From: CAWFFV01 sp963814985
Lineage (GTDB): Bacteria; Chloroflexota; Ktedonobacteria; Ktedonobacterales; Ktedonobacteraceae
Length of the DNA stretch: 8,014 bases
Direction of reading: 5' to 3'
Assembly: GCA_963814985.1 (NCBI GenBank)
Contig: CAWFFV010000111.1
Span: forward strand, 1 to 8,014
Numbering within the stretch: position 1 is the stretch's first letter; every line of letters begins with the position of its first letter. A program made the translations under genes and the position numbers. Positions 1 to 5,668 of this stretch are shown here, one piece after another. The notes beneath the pieces were generated by a model. That model saw only the letters and a list, made by a program, of their open reading frames with translations. It had not been told where the DNA came from and did no database searches.

Positions 1-1
1 C

Positions 2-48
2 ACTACTCAGGTCCCTTTTTCCAGATTCCTCAGCGCCTCAGGCGCTTC
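2..48. repeat. Dispersed palindromic repeat module, left copy
   Basis: This stretch contains a perfect 6-bp stem (AGCGCC, loop TCA, GGCGCT) at about 32-46. The whole module recurs in inverted orientation at 3666-3711, with only about five or six differences over 46 bases by eye, and the second copy keeps the stem with loop ACA. A stem conserved between two copies separated by 3.6 kb in non-coding DNA indicates a dispersed REP-like or MITE-derived repeat. The window may cut its left end. Confidence 0.7.
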
Positions 49-55
49 ACTGACT

Positions 56-319
56 CTTTCATGAGTCATCCCGAACTTTTTGACCAAAAGTTCCAAAAAA
101 TGGGGTGAGGGGCAGAGCCCCCTGCCCGGGGTTCGGGGTGTCCCGAAAAACTCCTTTTTCTTCTTTTGTGCGCCGCCTGCAGGCGGCGCGAGAGGAGAGA
201 GAAAGAAGCAGGGGACGCCCCTGCAACCCCGGCAAAGGGCGGCTCCCTTTGCAATCCCGCTTCTCAGCGGTTTGAAAGTGCAGAACCTTGTTCGAAAAAT
301 TCGGGATGACTCATGAAAG
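56..319. mobile_element. MITE-like element with 20-bp perfect terminal inverted repeats
   Basis: The left end (56-75, ctttcatgagtcatcccgaa) is the exact reverse complement of 300-319, and the arms stay similar for a few more bases inward. The 264-bp interior carries no credible gene. It holds a 20-bp perfect palindrome at 170-189 centred on CTGCAG, a hairpin at 208-224 (GCAGGGG, loop ACG, CCCCTGC), G/C-rich runs and polypyrimidine/polypurine tracts flanking the central palindrome. Size, terminal inverted repeats and lack of coding capacity fit a non-autonomous miniature inverted-repeat element. I see no clear target-site duplication. The sequence TGAGTCATCC of its end recurs at 3557-3566, so the family has at least one relative in this window. 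Confidence 0.7.
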
Positions 320-325
320 GAGGGC

Positions 326-381
326 GAGCCACCGCAGATGGCGAGGAGACCTGAGAGAAACCCTTTGGGCAGAGGTCTCTA
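326..381 (+). promoter_or_regulatory. Structured leader between MITE and aldehyde dehydrogenase
   Basis: Two hairpins are visible: GCCA/TGGC at 328-342, and an 8-bp stem (one G-T pair) at 345-352 with 373-380 enclosing a small CCC-TTT-GGG helix. The stem is followed by an A/T-rich stretch and the start at 421. I tested it by eye against the glycine and TPP riboswitch consensus sequences and it lacks their core elements. It could be an attenuator, an unrecognised cis-acting RNA, or chance structure next to the repeat. Confidence 0.3.
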
Positions 382-405
382 ATACTTCAAATATTTTTAC
401 GCAAA

Positions 406-410
406 AGGAG
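406..410 (+). promoter_or_regulatory. Ribosome binding site for aldehyde dehydrogenase start at 421
   Basis: AGGAG lies 10 bases before the ATG at 421. It supports 421 as the original start, which encodes the expected family N-terminus. The later ATG at 573 has no comparable site. Confidence 0.65.
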
Positions 411-420
411 AAGCTGTTTT

Positions 421-1871
421 ATGTCTGTGCAAGCTCCACACCTGGAAAATGTTGTTGCAATGTTAATTGATGGTAGACCAGTGACTACCAGCGAAACATT
501 TACTGTATATCACCCCTCAGATGCGCATGTCGTAGCACACGTTGCTACAGGCACTCCTTCCTAAAAATCCACATGGCGTTGGCCGCAGCAAGTCGCACAT
601 TTAAGTCCTGGTCACAGCAGCCAGCCTATGCTCGCGCACGTATCCTCACTACAGTCGCTGAGCGCTTATCGGCTGATGCCGAGACTTTTGCGCATACCAT
701 GACCACTGAATTTGGCAAGCCCATTACCGAGAGCCGTGGTGAGGTTGCTCGTGTCGTTGAATTATTGCAATATGCGGCTGAAGAAGCCAAACGCATTACG
801 GGAGAAACTATCCCACTGGATGCTCTCACGAATGGTGTCGGACGCTTTGGGTTTACATTGCGTGAGCCAATAGGAGTTATTGCCGCCATTACGCCTTTTA
901 ATTTTCCTCTGGCACTCGTTGCTCACAAAATTGCTCCCGCTATCGGTGTTGGGAACACCGTCGTCTTGAAGCCAGCAAGTACCACACCACTGACAGCTCT
1001 ACGCTTTGCACAGCTATTTCTGGAAGCAGGTTTGCCGCCAGATGTATTCAACGTGGTAACTGCTGGAGGTACTACAGCCGAACAACTTATCACGGATAGC
1101 CGTGTAGCAATGGTAAGTTTTACTGGGAGTGCACCTGTTGGGGAACGCATTCGGGTGCTTGCCGGCCTCAAACGTGTTACTCTGGAACTGGGTTCCAATT
1201 CAGCGACCATTGTTCACAGCGATGCTGACATACAAGCAGCAGCTGTCGCCTGTTCTAAGGCTGGCTATGCCTTCGCAGGTCAAGTGTGCATCTCACTGCA
1301 ACGCATCTATGCTCATCGAGAGGTACTCGAAGCCTTTCTGAGCAAGTTTGTTCCTCTCGTACAGGCACTGCGTGTGGGTGATCCCTTTGAGCCACACACG
1401 GACGTTGGTCCCATGCTCACAGAGAATGAGGCTAAGCGTGCTGAGAACTGGATACACGAAGCGACGGAAGCAAGGCGCACAGGTCATCTCTGGTGGGACA
1501 CGTCGTGGAGCATTCTTGACACCAACAATTCTTACAAATGTTCATCCACTATGTGCGTTGTTTGTGAAGAGGTTTTTGCTCCCATTGTCTCTATAACAGC
1601 CTATGATACTTTCGATGAGGCTATTACTCTGGTAAATGAGAGCAAATTCGGTCTCCAGGCAGGGATTTTCACCAAAGATATCGGGTGTGCATTCAAGGCA
1701 GCCAAAGAAATTAATGTTGGTGGTGTGATCATCAATGATACCTGCCGTTACCGCGCTGACCATATGCCATATGGAGGAGTCAAACAGAGCGGTATTGGTC
1801 GTGAGGGTGTAAAGTATGCGATGGACGAGATGACAGAGACCAAGGTGGTGGGATTTAATCTCAATCCGTAA
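421..1871 (+). CDS. NAD(P)-dependent aldehyde dehydrogenase, frame-disrupted
   Basis: Aldehyde dehydrogenase superfamily enzyme, oxidising an aldehyde to the acid in the cytosol; substrate not determinable, though the GQVCISLQRI context suggests lactaldehyde, succinate-semialdehyde or phosphonoacetaldehyde-like enzymes. The N-terminus (421-561, LIDGRPVTT..FTVYHPSD) hits TAA at 562-564. The rest continues in another frame, open from about 555 to 1871, with a nominal ATG at 573. Counting from 573, it has the PFN motif (Asn110), cofactor Lys133, FTGS 183-186, general base Glu205 (ELG), nucleophile Cys239, EEVF 332-335 and the GGVKQSGIGREG C-terminal motif. All catalytic residues are present. Residues about 301-325 are off frame: the family-like GAQVISGGTRRGAFLTPTIL is encoded in the +1 frame, so compensating indels lie near 1469 and 1548. 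Rejoined length is about 480 aa, normal for the family. It may be a pseudogene, or base-call errors may be involved. Confidence 0.85.
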
Positions 1872-1909
1872 ATATGTGAAACAACCTTGTTCCTCTCTCC
1901 TCAAGTTAT

Positions 1910-1938
1910 TTGACTCTCTTCGACGATTACTGTATACT
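1910..1938 (+). promoter_or_regulatory. Sigma70-like promoter for mbtH and downstream genes
   Basis: TTGACT at 1910-1915 and TATACT at 1933-1938 are separated by exactly 17 bases, five of six matches to the consensus at each box. It lies in the gap after the aldehyde dehydrogenase stop and about 95 bases before the mbtH start, so mbtH and the thioesterase may form their own transcript. Confidence 0.6.
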
Positions 1939-1953
1939 TTATTCAGAAGTTGT

Positions 1954-1997
1954 CAGGTGAAGCACATAGCATGTTCTGTTAACATTTATTTCACCTG
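1954..1997 (+). promoter_or_regulatory. Inverted repeat in the mbtH leader
   Basis: CAGGTGAA (1954-1961) and TTCACCTG (1990-1997) are perfect 8-bp inverted arms. Nested inside is ATGTT-ctgtt-AACAT (1971-1985). The structure begins about 16 bases after the predicted -10 box, so it would be transcribed as leader RNA or could be an operator. It has no terminator-type U tract. Confidence 0.4.
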
Positions 1998-2031
1998 CAC
2001 TCTAACAAAATTCTTAAAGAGGAATAGTACA

Positions 2032-2256
2032 GTGAGCAGAGACGAACAAGAAGATACCACTATTTACAAGGTCGTCCTCAATCACGAGGAGCAATACTTG
2101 ATATGGCCCGCTGATCGGGAGAATCCTCTTGGCTGGCGAGATGCAGGCAAAAGTGGATTGAAAGCCGAATGCCTTGCTTATATCAAAGAAGTGTGGACAG
2201 ATATGAGGCCTCTCAGTTTACGCAAAAAGATGGAAGAAGCTGCGCGTAATTCATAG
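2032..2256 (+). CDS. MbtH-like NRPS accessory protein
   Basis: MbtH-like proteins bind the adenylation domains of non-ribosomal peptide synthetases in the cytosol and aid their folding and amino-acid activation. The 74-aa product shows the family signature: NHEEQYLIWP (17-26), the P-x-G-W turn (32-35) and ECLAYIKEVWTDMRPLSL (46-63), including the conserved tryptophans 25, 35 and 55. The GTG start at 2032 is chosen because AAAGAGG (2016-2022) sits 9 bases upstream and the length then matches the family. An upstream in-frame ATG at 1876 would add about 52 residues unlike any MbtH protein and would include the promoter. It is followed by a thioesterase gene after 82 bp. It is the only recognisable gene in this window with no frame damage. 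No NRPS gene is visible, so it is an orphan here. Confidence 0.9.
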   Translation: MSRDEQEDTTIYKVVLNHEEQYLIWPADRENPLGWRDAGKSGLKAECLAYIKEVWTDMRPLSLRKKMEEAARNS

Positions 2257-2338
2257 TCTGGCTTCTTATGGGAGATGATTTTCTCGTCATTTATAGTGTA
2301 GCACAACAACCGTATCTTATAAAGAGAAGCTGTTACAT

Positions 2339-3095
2339 ATGTTAACTCCACTTTCACCCAATCTTTGGATGCCTTTTCATCAGCGGCGGCAGGGAGAGAG
2401 TTCTCTCCCGTCTCTTCTGTTTTTCCTATGCGGGAGGAAGCGCATCGATTCTTCGGAAATGGCAGAAGGATTTTCCCTCTGACATCGAGGTGTGCCCTAT
2501 TCAACTCCCAGGACGGGAAAACCGCATCAAGGAAACACCTATTTCATCCCTTCCAGAACTTATCCAGACACTGGCAGATGTCCTTCAACCCTTTTTAGAT
2601 AAAAGGTTTGCCTTTTTCGGACATAGTCTGGGGGGTCTCATCAGTTTTGAGTTTGCCCGCTTCCTGAGAAAAGAATATAACCTCTGTCCTTCTCATTTAT
2701 TTGTGTCCGGTTGCTCTGAGCCACAGAAGATGGATTTAGATACAAATCTTTACCGTCTACCCAATGACGAGTTGATCTCCCAGGTCCATCACCGCTATAA
2801 TGGTATTCCGCTTGAAATCCTGGAAAACTCTGAATTTATGGAACTTTTGCTTCCTACTTTGCGGGCGGACTTTACACTTGTCGGAACCTATGTCTATCAA
2901 GCTGAAGAGCCCTTTGGCTGTCCTATTACCGCATTTGGAGGGTTGCAGGACAAAAGCACAACGCGTGATAAGATTGCTGCATGGGCTAACCACACACGGA
3001 ATAGCTTTGCCCTCCATATGCTTCCTGGTGACCATTTCTTCTTGCGTGGTACTCAACCGCAGATAATACAAACCATAACGCGAAACCTCATCTGA
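2339..3095 (+). CDS. Type II thioesterase (alpha/beta hydrolase) of NRPS/PKS type, frameshifted near N-terminus
   Basis: Type II thioesterases hydrolyse misprimed or stalled acyl groups from carrier proteins of NRPS and PKS lines. The ATG at 2339, preceded by AGAGAAG (2323-2329), starts MLTPLSPNLWMPFHQRRQG. A one-base shift near 2393-2400 moves the frame to ERVLSRLFCFSYAGGSA, whose YAGG is the family's oxyanion-side motif. It continues through IQLPGREN and GHSLGG to the stop at 3093-3095. Counted from the GTG at 2490, Ser46 (GHSLGG), Asp154 (GLQD) and His182 (GDHFF) form a complete catalytic triad. The main frame has no start codon before 2490, and starting there would remove the first beta strand, so the short 201-aa version is unlikely to be the true protein. 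Rejoined length is about 251 aa, normal for the family. The context with MbtH supports an NRPS role. Confidence 0.85.
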
Positions 3096-3097
3096 GA

Positions 3098-3486
3098 TCA
3101 GGAAGGGAGAACTGCGATTGCCTCGATTTCCACCAGGATACTGGGATCAATTAACTTGCTTACTTCTACCATAGAGGTGGCGGGACGCATTCCTGGAAGA
3201 CCTCACCATGAGCATGTCCCACCTCCTCCCAACGAGAAATGTCTACAACATAGATACGCGTCTGAACTACATCTTCCAGTGTCGCTCCCACTCTTTGGAG
3301 TGCAAGCCTGATGCGCTCTAAAATCTCTTTCGTCTGACCGTAGGCATCACCCGGACTCAAAGCTGTTCCATCGAGTCCAGTGGCAGTAGTGCCAGAAACA
3401 AAAATGAAATTGCCTGCACGCACTGCTCGTGAGTAGCCTACAAGTGGTTCCCAAGGAGAGCCAGACGAGATTAATTGTCTAAACAT
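3098..3486 (-). CDS. RidA/YjgF-family enamine/imine deaminase, frameshifted near C-terminus
   Basis: Rid proteins hydrolyse reactive enamines/imines from PLP enzymes; several relatives act in specialised metabolism. The start at 3486 (MFRQLISSGSPWE) has AGAAGGA (3494-3500) seven bases upstream. An alternative in-frame ATG at 3519 has no such support. The body shows RAGNFIFVSGTTA and LEDVVQTRIYVVDI, typical of the family. The reading frame closes at 3166-3168 after FQECVPPPLW. One base over, the same strand reads MRPATSMVEVSKLIDPSILVEIEAIAVLPS and ends with TGA at 3098-3100, exactly the expected C-terminus. The break therefore falls directly before the conserved arginine of the RPA(T/A) motif near 3190-3200. 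Rejoined length is about 129 aa, normal for the family. It converges on the thioesterase with 2 bp between stops. Confidence 0.85.
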
Positions 3487-3525
3487 GTTTAAATCCTTCT
3501 CAAGTGAACATTTCCTCACTTAAGT

Positions 3526-3553
3526 AGTATATCTCATCAGGAGAGGAAAGCAA
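3526..3553 (-). promoter_or_regulatory. Possible promoter for the RidA gene
   Basis: On the minus strand, TTGCTT (3553-3548) and TATACT (3531-3526) are 16 bases apart, about 40 bases before the RidA start. An imperfect inverted repeat (AAGTG/CACTT, around 3502-3521) lies between the -10 box and the ribosome binding site. Confidence 0.4.
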
Positions 3554-3556
3554 CCG

Positions 3557-3711
3557 TGAGTCATCCGGGAACTATAGGTTTTCTCACCACCTGCGGGGAA
3601 GCGCCCTCGTTTTGTTGGCCGTGGCAGGGTTTGCGGCGCAAACCCTGCCACGGCCGACAAAACACGAAGCGCCTGTGGCGCTGAGGAATTGGAAAAGGGA
3701 ACCTGAATAGT
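3557..3711. repeat. Composite intergenic repeat block, related to the left-end repeats
   Basis: The block starts with TGAGTCATCC (3557-3566), shared with the ends of the MITE-like element. It continues through a 26-bp hairpin (3609-3663) and ends with an inverted copy (3666-3711) of the 2-48 module. No coding sequence is recognisable in it. Long minus-strand open frames here cross the hairpin and resemble no protein I know. Confidence 0.6.
3609..3663. repeat. 26-bp near-perfect hairpin with 3-nt loop
   Basis: The arms 3609-3634 and 3638-3663 are reverse complements over 26 positions with a single T/G wobble and loop GGC. No T tract follows on either strand, so it is not a standard intrinsic terminator, although so strong a stem could still block transcription or act as a repeat core. 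It lies between the divergent RidA and kinase genes. Confidence 0.85.
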
Positions 3712-3739
3712 TACAGTTTGAGTGCATGAACCAACGCCA

Positions 3740-3866
3740 GAGAAACTGAAATTCGTTGCCGGGCAGGGTATTTGGAAGATGAAATAGGTAAAGTGGTCTA
3801 CCAGACATTGATTATCAGCAATAGATATGTATATAATAAGAACAAACTTTTTGTTAATGCTATGTA
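3740..3866 (+). repeat. Duplicated upstream region of kinase unit, copy 1
   Basis: The segment from AAACTGAAATTCGTTGC to the GCTATGTAG around 3865 aligns with 5515-5634 upstream of the second kinase, with most positions matching by eye and long shared blocks such as GTATTTGGAAGATGAAA and ATCAGCAATAGAT. So the duplication included regulatory DNA and not just the coding region. Confidence 0.75.
3808..3837 (+). promoter_or_regulatory. Candidate promoter of kinase copy 1
   Basis: TTGATT (3808-3813) and a perfect TATAAT (3832-3837) with an 18-base spacer lie in the duplicated upstream region. The counterpart before copy 2 has TATTAT at 5601-5606. The site is about 278 bases from the copy 1 start but only about 63 bases in copy 2. 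Confidence 0.4.
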
Positions 3867-4084
3867 GCCCGCATTTCGTAGTTTGGAGAACACTTTTCGA
3901 AGATATTACAAAGTGTCTAAAGAGCAACAGTTTATGCTCGAGAGGTCTACTAAAATTGGATGGCGAGTTTTTAGGAACACAGGTTCCATAACAGCCTTCC
4001 TCCACGCTTTTTAGATGAAAAGAACAGATAAAAGATGCAATAATGCATAAAGCCACTTTCCGAAACTGCGGAATATAGGATGGG
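3867..4084. other. Unexplained segment present only upstream of kinase copy 1
   Basis: Roughly 210 bases separate the duplicated upstream region from the kinase start in copy 1. In copy 2 the corresponding junction takes only about 30 bases. The segment is A/T-rich and holds a short inverted repeat (ACACTTT at about 3890 and AAAGTGT at about 3911). I recognise no gene, terminal repeats or known element. It is either an insertion into copy 1 or a deletion from copy 2. Confidence 0.45.
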
Positions 4085-4102
4085 ATGAGCGAAAAAAAAT
4101 TC

Positions 4103-4108
4103 AAGGAA
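4103..4108 (+). promoter_or_regulatory. Ribosome binding site deciding kinase start at 4115
   Basis: AAGGAA sits six bases before the ATG at 4115. The same arrangement (AGGA then TTATATG) precedes ATG 5669 in the duplicated copy, and only MHDR onward is conserved there with a start codon. This favours 4115 over the in-frame ATG at 4085. Confidence 0.55.
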
Positions 4109-4114
4109 CGTTAT

Positions 4115-4927
4115 ATGCATGATAGACGCTATGCTATTGGGCGACAGGTCGGCAACTATCAGCTAATTGCAAAGATCAACAGTGGTGCATATGGTTCGGT
4201 GTACCAGGGACGACATTACATTTTTGAAGGCGGTCCTATGGTGGCACTCAAGCTGTTATATGCTGATATCAACTCTCCCGAGCAACAAAAAGAATTCGTT
4301 CAAGAGGCACGTATCCTGCATAAGCTCAAGCATCCGCATATTTTAACTATTATTGATGCAGGTATAGCTGGAGGTGTGCCTTATCTAGTAATGGAATATA
4401 TGGCAGGTGGCTCGCTACAGGAGAAGTTCCACCAGCGGGCAGGGCGTCCTTTTGCACTCAAGGAAGCGCTGATCATCCTTTCACAATTAGGGGCAGCGCT
4501 ACACTATGCACATCAGCATAATGTGGTGCACCGTGATCTCAAGCCTGGCAATATTCTGTTTACCGGGCAGGGAGAAGTGTGTCTGGCAGACTTTGGTCTC
4601 TCGGTTGTGTTGACGACGGCGAAGACAGGAAATATTGGGTCTCGCGGCACACCATCCTATATGGCTCCAGAGCAATTTGAAGGGAAGTTAAGTGCCAAGA
4701 GTGATCAATATGCCTTAGGGTGCATCGGCTATGAGCTGCTTACGGGCCGGAAGCCGTTCCAGGTGCCTAATCCAAGTCTCGAAGCGATGTGGTACCAGCA
4801 TACGAAAGTTGCTCCTAGGCCGCCTCGGCAGTTTAACCCGACACTACCTCCTGTTTCGAACAGGCAATTCTTACGGCTATGGCGAAGGATCGAAATGGAC
4901 GGCATCGCGATGTCAGTGCATTTTTGA
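4115..4927 (+). CDS. Eukaryote-like Ser/Thr protein kinase (kinase domain), copy 1
   Basis: Hanks-type Ser/Thr kinase, a cytoplasmic signalling enzyme. From the start at 4115 (4085 possible), the domain occupies about residues 14-245: glycine loop NSGAYGSV (22-29, where the usual first Gly is Asn), Lys46 (VALK), Glu64, HRDLKPGN (139-146), DFG (159-161), APE (184-186), Asp197 and Arg212. All catalytic and metal-binding residues are present. The frame ends at 4927 with an aberrant tail after NPTLPPV. The expected FEQAILTAMAKDRNGRHRDVSAFLSALG continues one base over, consistent with loss of one T from the run at about 4853-4856. The original protein therefore continued into a linker and TPR repeats to about 5534. 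No membrane segment is seen. The kinase domain has no interruption and could still fold if expressed. Confidence 0.9.
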   Translation: MHDRRYAIGRQVGNYQLIAKINSGAYGSVYQGRHYIFEGGPMVALKLLYADINSPEQQKEFVQEARILHKLKHPHILTIIDAGIAGGVPYLVMEYMAGGSLQEKFHQRAGRPFALKEALIILSQLGAALHYAHQHNVVHRDLKPGNILFTGQGEVCLADFGLSVVLTTAKTGNIGSRGTPSYMAPEQFEGKLSAKSDQYALGCIGYELLTGRKPFQVPNPSLEAMWYQHTKVAPRPPRQFNPTLPPVSNRQFLRLWRRIEMDGIAMSVHF

Positions 4928-5534
4928 GTGCTCTAGGTATTGCATCGACGATGAATGCAGTTCTGCCTATACCATCAGCCATGCCAATAGAACCAATGCG
5001 TTCTTCAGCTACAATGGCCTATCGCATACCATCAGCCACGATGTATTCTTCACTACAACGTCCCATCGCATGCCATCAACCAGGTCAACAGAATCGATGC
5101 ATTCTTCAACTACAATGAAAAGTGCTGACACCTATCGCAAGCAGGGGGACGGGTTGAAGAAGCGTAAGCGGTATGAGCAGGCATTGGTAGCCTATGAATG
5201 CGCACTACGTGTCGATCCCACCGATACCATAGCTGCCTACAACAAGGGTCTTATGCTCTATGAGCTGAAAAGGTACGAGAAATGTCTGGATGCCTATGAA
5301 CATGCATTGGTGTAAATCCCAACAATGCCGAGATCTACACCAGCAAAGGTCAGGTGCTCTATGAGCTGAAAAGGTATGAGGAAGCCCTGGCGGCCTGCCA
5401 ACAAGCATTGCTGGTCAATCGTCGGGGTTCAGGATAATGTGCTTGCTGATCTGAAGAGGTACAGGGAGATCCTGATGGCCTACGATCACGCATTTTTCTT
5501 CGTGGCAACCAGGGAAACTGAAATTTGTTGCTGA
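4857..5534 (+). pseudogene. Linker and TPR tail of kinase copy 1, broken by frameshifts
   Basis: This is the displaced C-terminal part of the copy 1 kinase. Reading passes through three frames: kinase C-lobe end and linker to about 5052 (FEQAILTAMAKDRNG.., VSAFLSALG), then a linker and TPR segment to the stop at 5313-5315, then another TPR segment from 5315 to 5437, then a last fragment from 5436 to TGA 5532-5534. The TPR signature recurs as ADTYRKQGDGLKKRKRYEQALVAYECAL, NKGLMLYELKRYEKCLDAYEHAL, SKGQVLYELKRYEEALAACQQAL and NVLADLKRYREILMAYDHAF. TPRs bind other proteins, so the tail probably recruited partners or substrates. Indels near 4855, 5052, 5313 and 5435 separate the pieces. Confidence 0.8.
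4954..5117 (+). repeat. Degenerate tandem repeats in the kinase-TPR linker
   Basis: Units beginning ATG-(C/T)-(G/A)-TTCTTC-A recur at about 4996, 5041 and 5097, each followed or preceded by CCATCA-(G/A)-CCA. A weaker unit begins near 4954. Spacing is about 45-57 bases. They encode a Ser/Thr/Met-rich linker (MRSSATM, MYSS, MHSSTTM). The middle unit lacks an A present in the others (TTCTTCACTAC against TTCTTCAACTAC), which pinpoints one of the frameshifts near 5052. Confidence 0.6.
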
Positions 5535-5634
5535 ACATGGTATTTGGAAGATGAAACAAATGATCTCCCAACTATTATCTATCAGCAATAGATGTGTATA
5601 TATTATAAAAATAAACTTTTTGCCGATGCTATGT
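5515..5634 (+). repeat. Duplicated upstream region of kinase unit, copy 2
   Basis: This counterpart of 3740-3866 lies directly after the last TPR fragment of copy 1 and before the copy 2 start. It includes TATTAT at 5601-5606 at the position of the copy 1 TATAAT. Its first bases overlap the end of the copy 1 TPR tail, so the junction of two tandem units lies here. Confidence 0.75.
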
Positions 5635-5668
5635 CATAGGTAAGAAGTACTTTCTTCAGGATAGTTAT

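Noticed and set aside
80..316. 78-aa open frame (and a 62-aa frame on the other strand) in the left repeat
   Set aside because: They lie wholly inside the inverted-repeat element, are open on both strands because of its composition, and have no ribosome binding site or family resemblance.
326..381. Glycine or TPP riboswitch
   Set aside because: GAGACCTGAGAGAAACC resembles pieces of both aptamers, but the glycine core (GCCGAAGGAGCAA, CTCTCAGG) and the TPP core (GGGGTGC, GATCTGG) are absent.
3096..3097. Bidirectional terminator between thioesterase and RidA genes
   Set aside because: The stops are only 2 bp apart and no hairpin with a T tract spans the junction.
3520..4104. 194-aa minus-strand open frame
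   Set aside because: It crosses the 26-bp hairpin repeat, the duplicated kinase upstream region and the kinase start. The product resembles no protein family, and the duplicate at 5515-5634 does not keep the frame.
4954..5117. CRISPR array
   Set aside because: The repeats are degenerate, few, irregularly spaced and lie within coding sequence. No cas genes are present.
4855..5437. Programmed ribosomal frameshifting in the kinase-TPR gene
   Set aside because: Four separate breaks of different types occur with no slippery heptamer plus pseudoknot visible, and unrelated neighbouring genes show similar damage. Decay or base-call errors explain this better.
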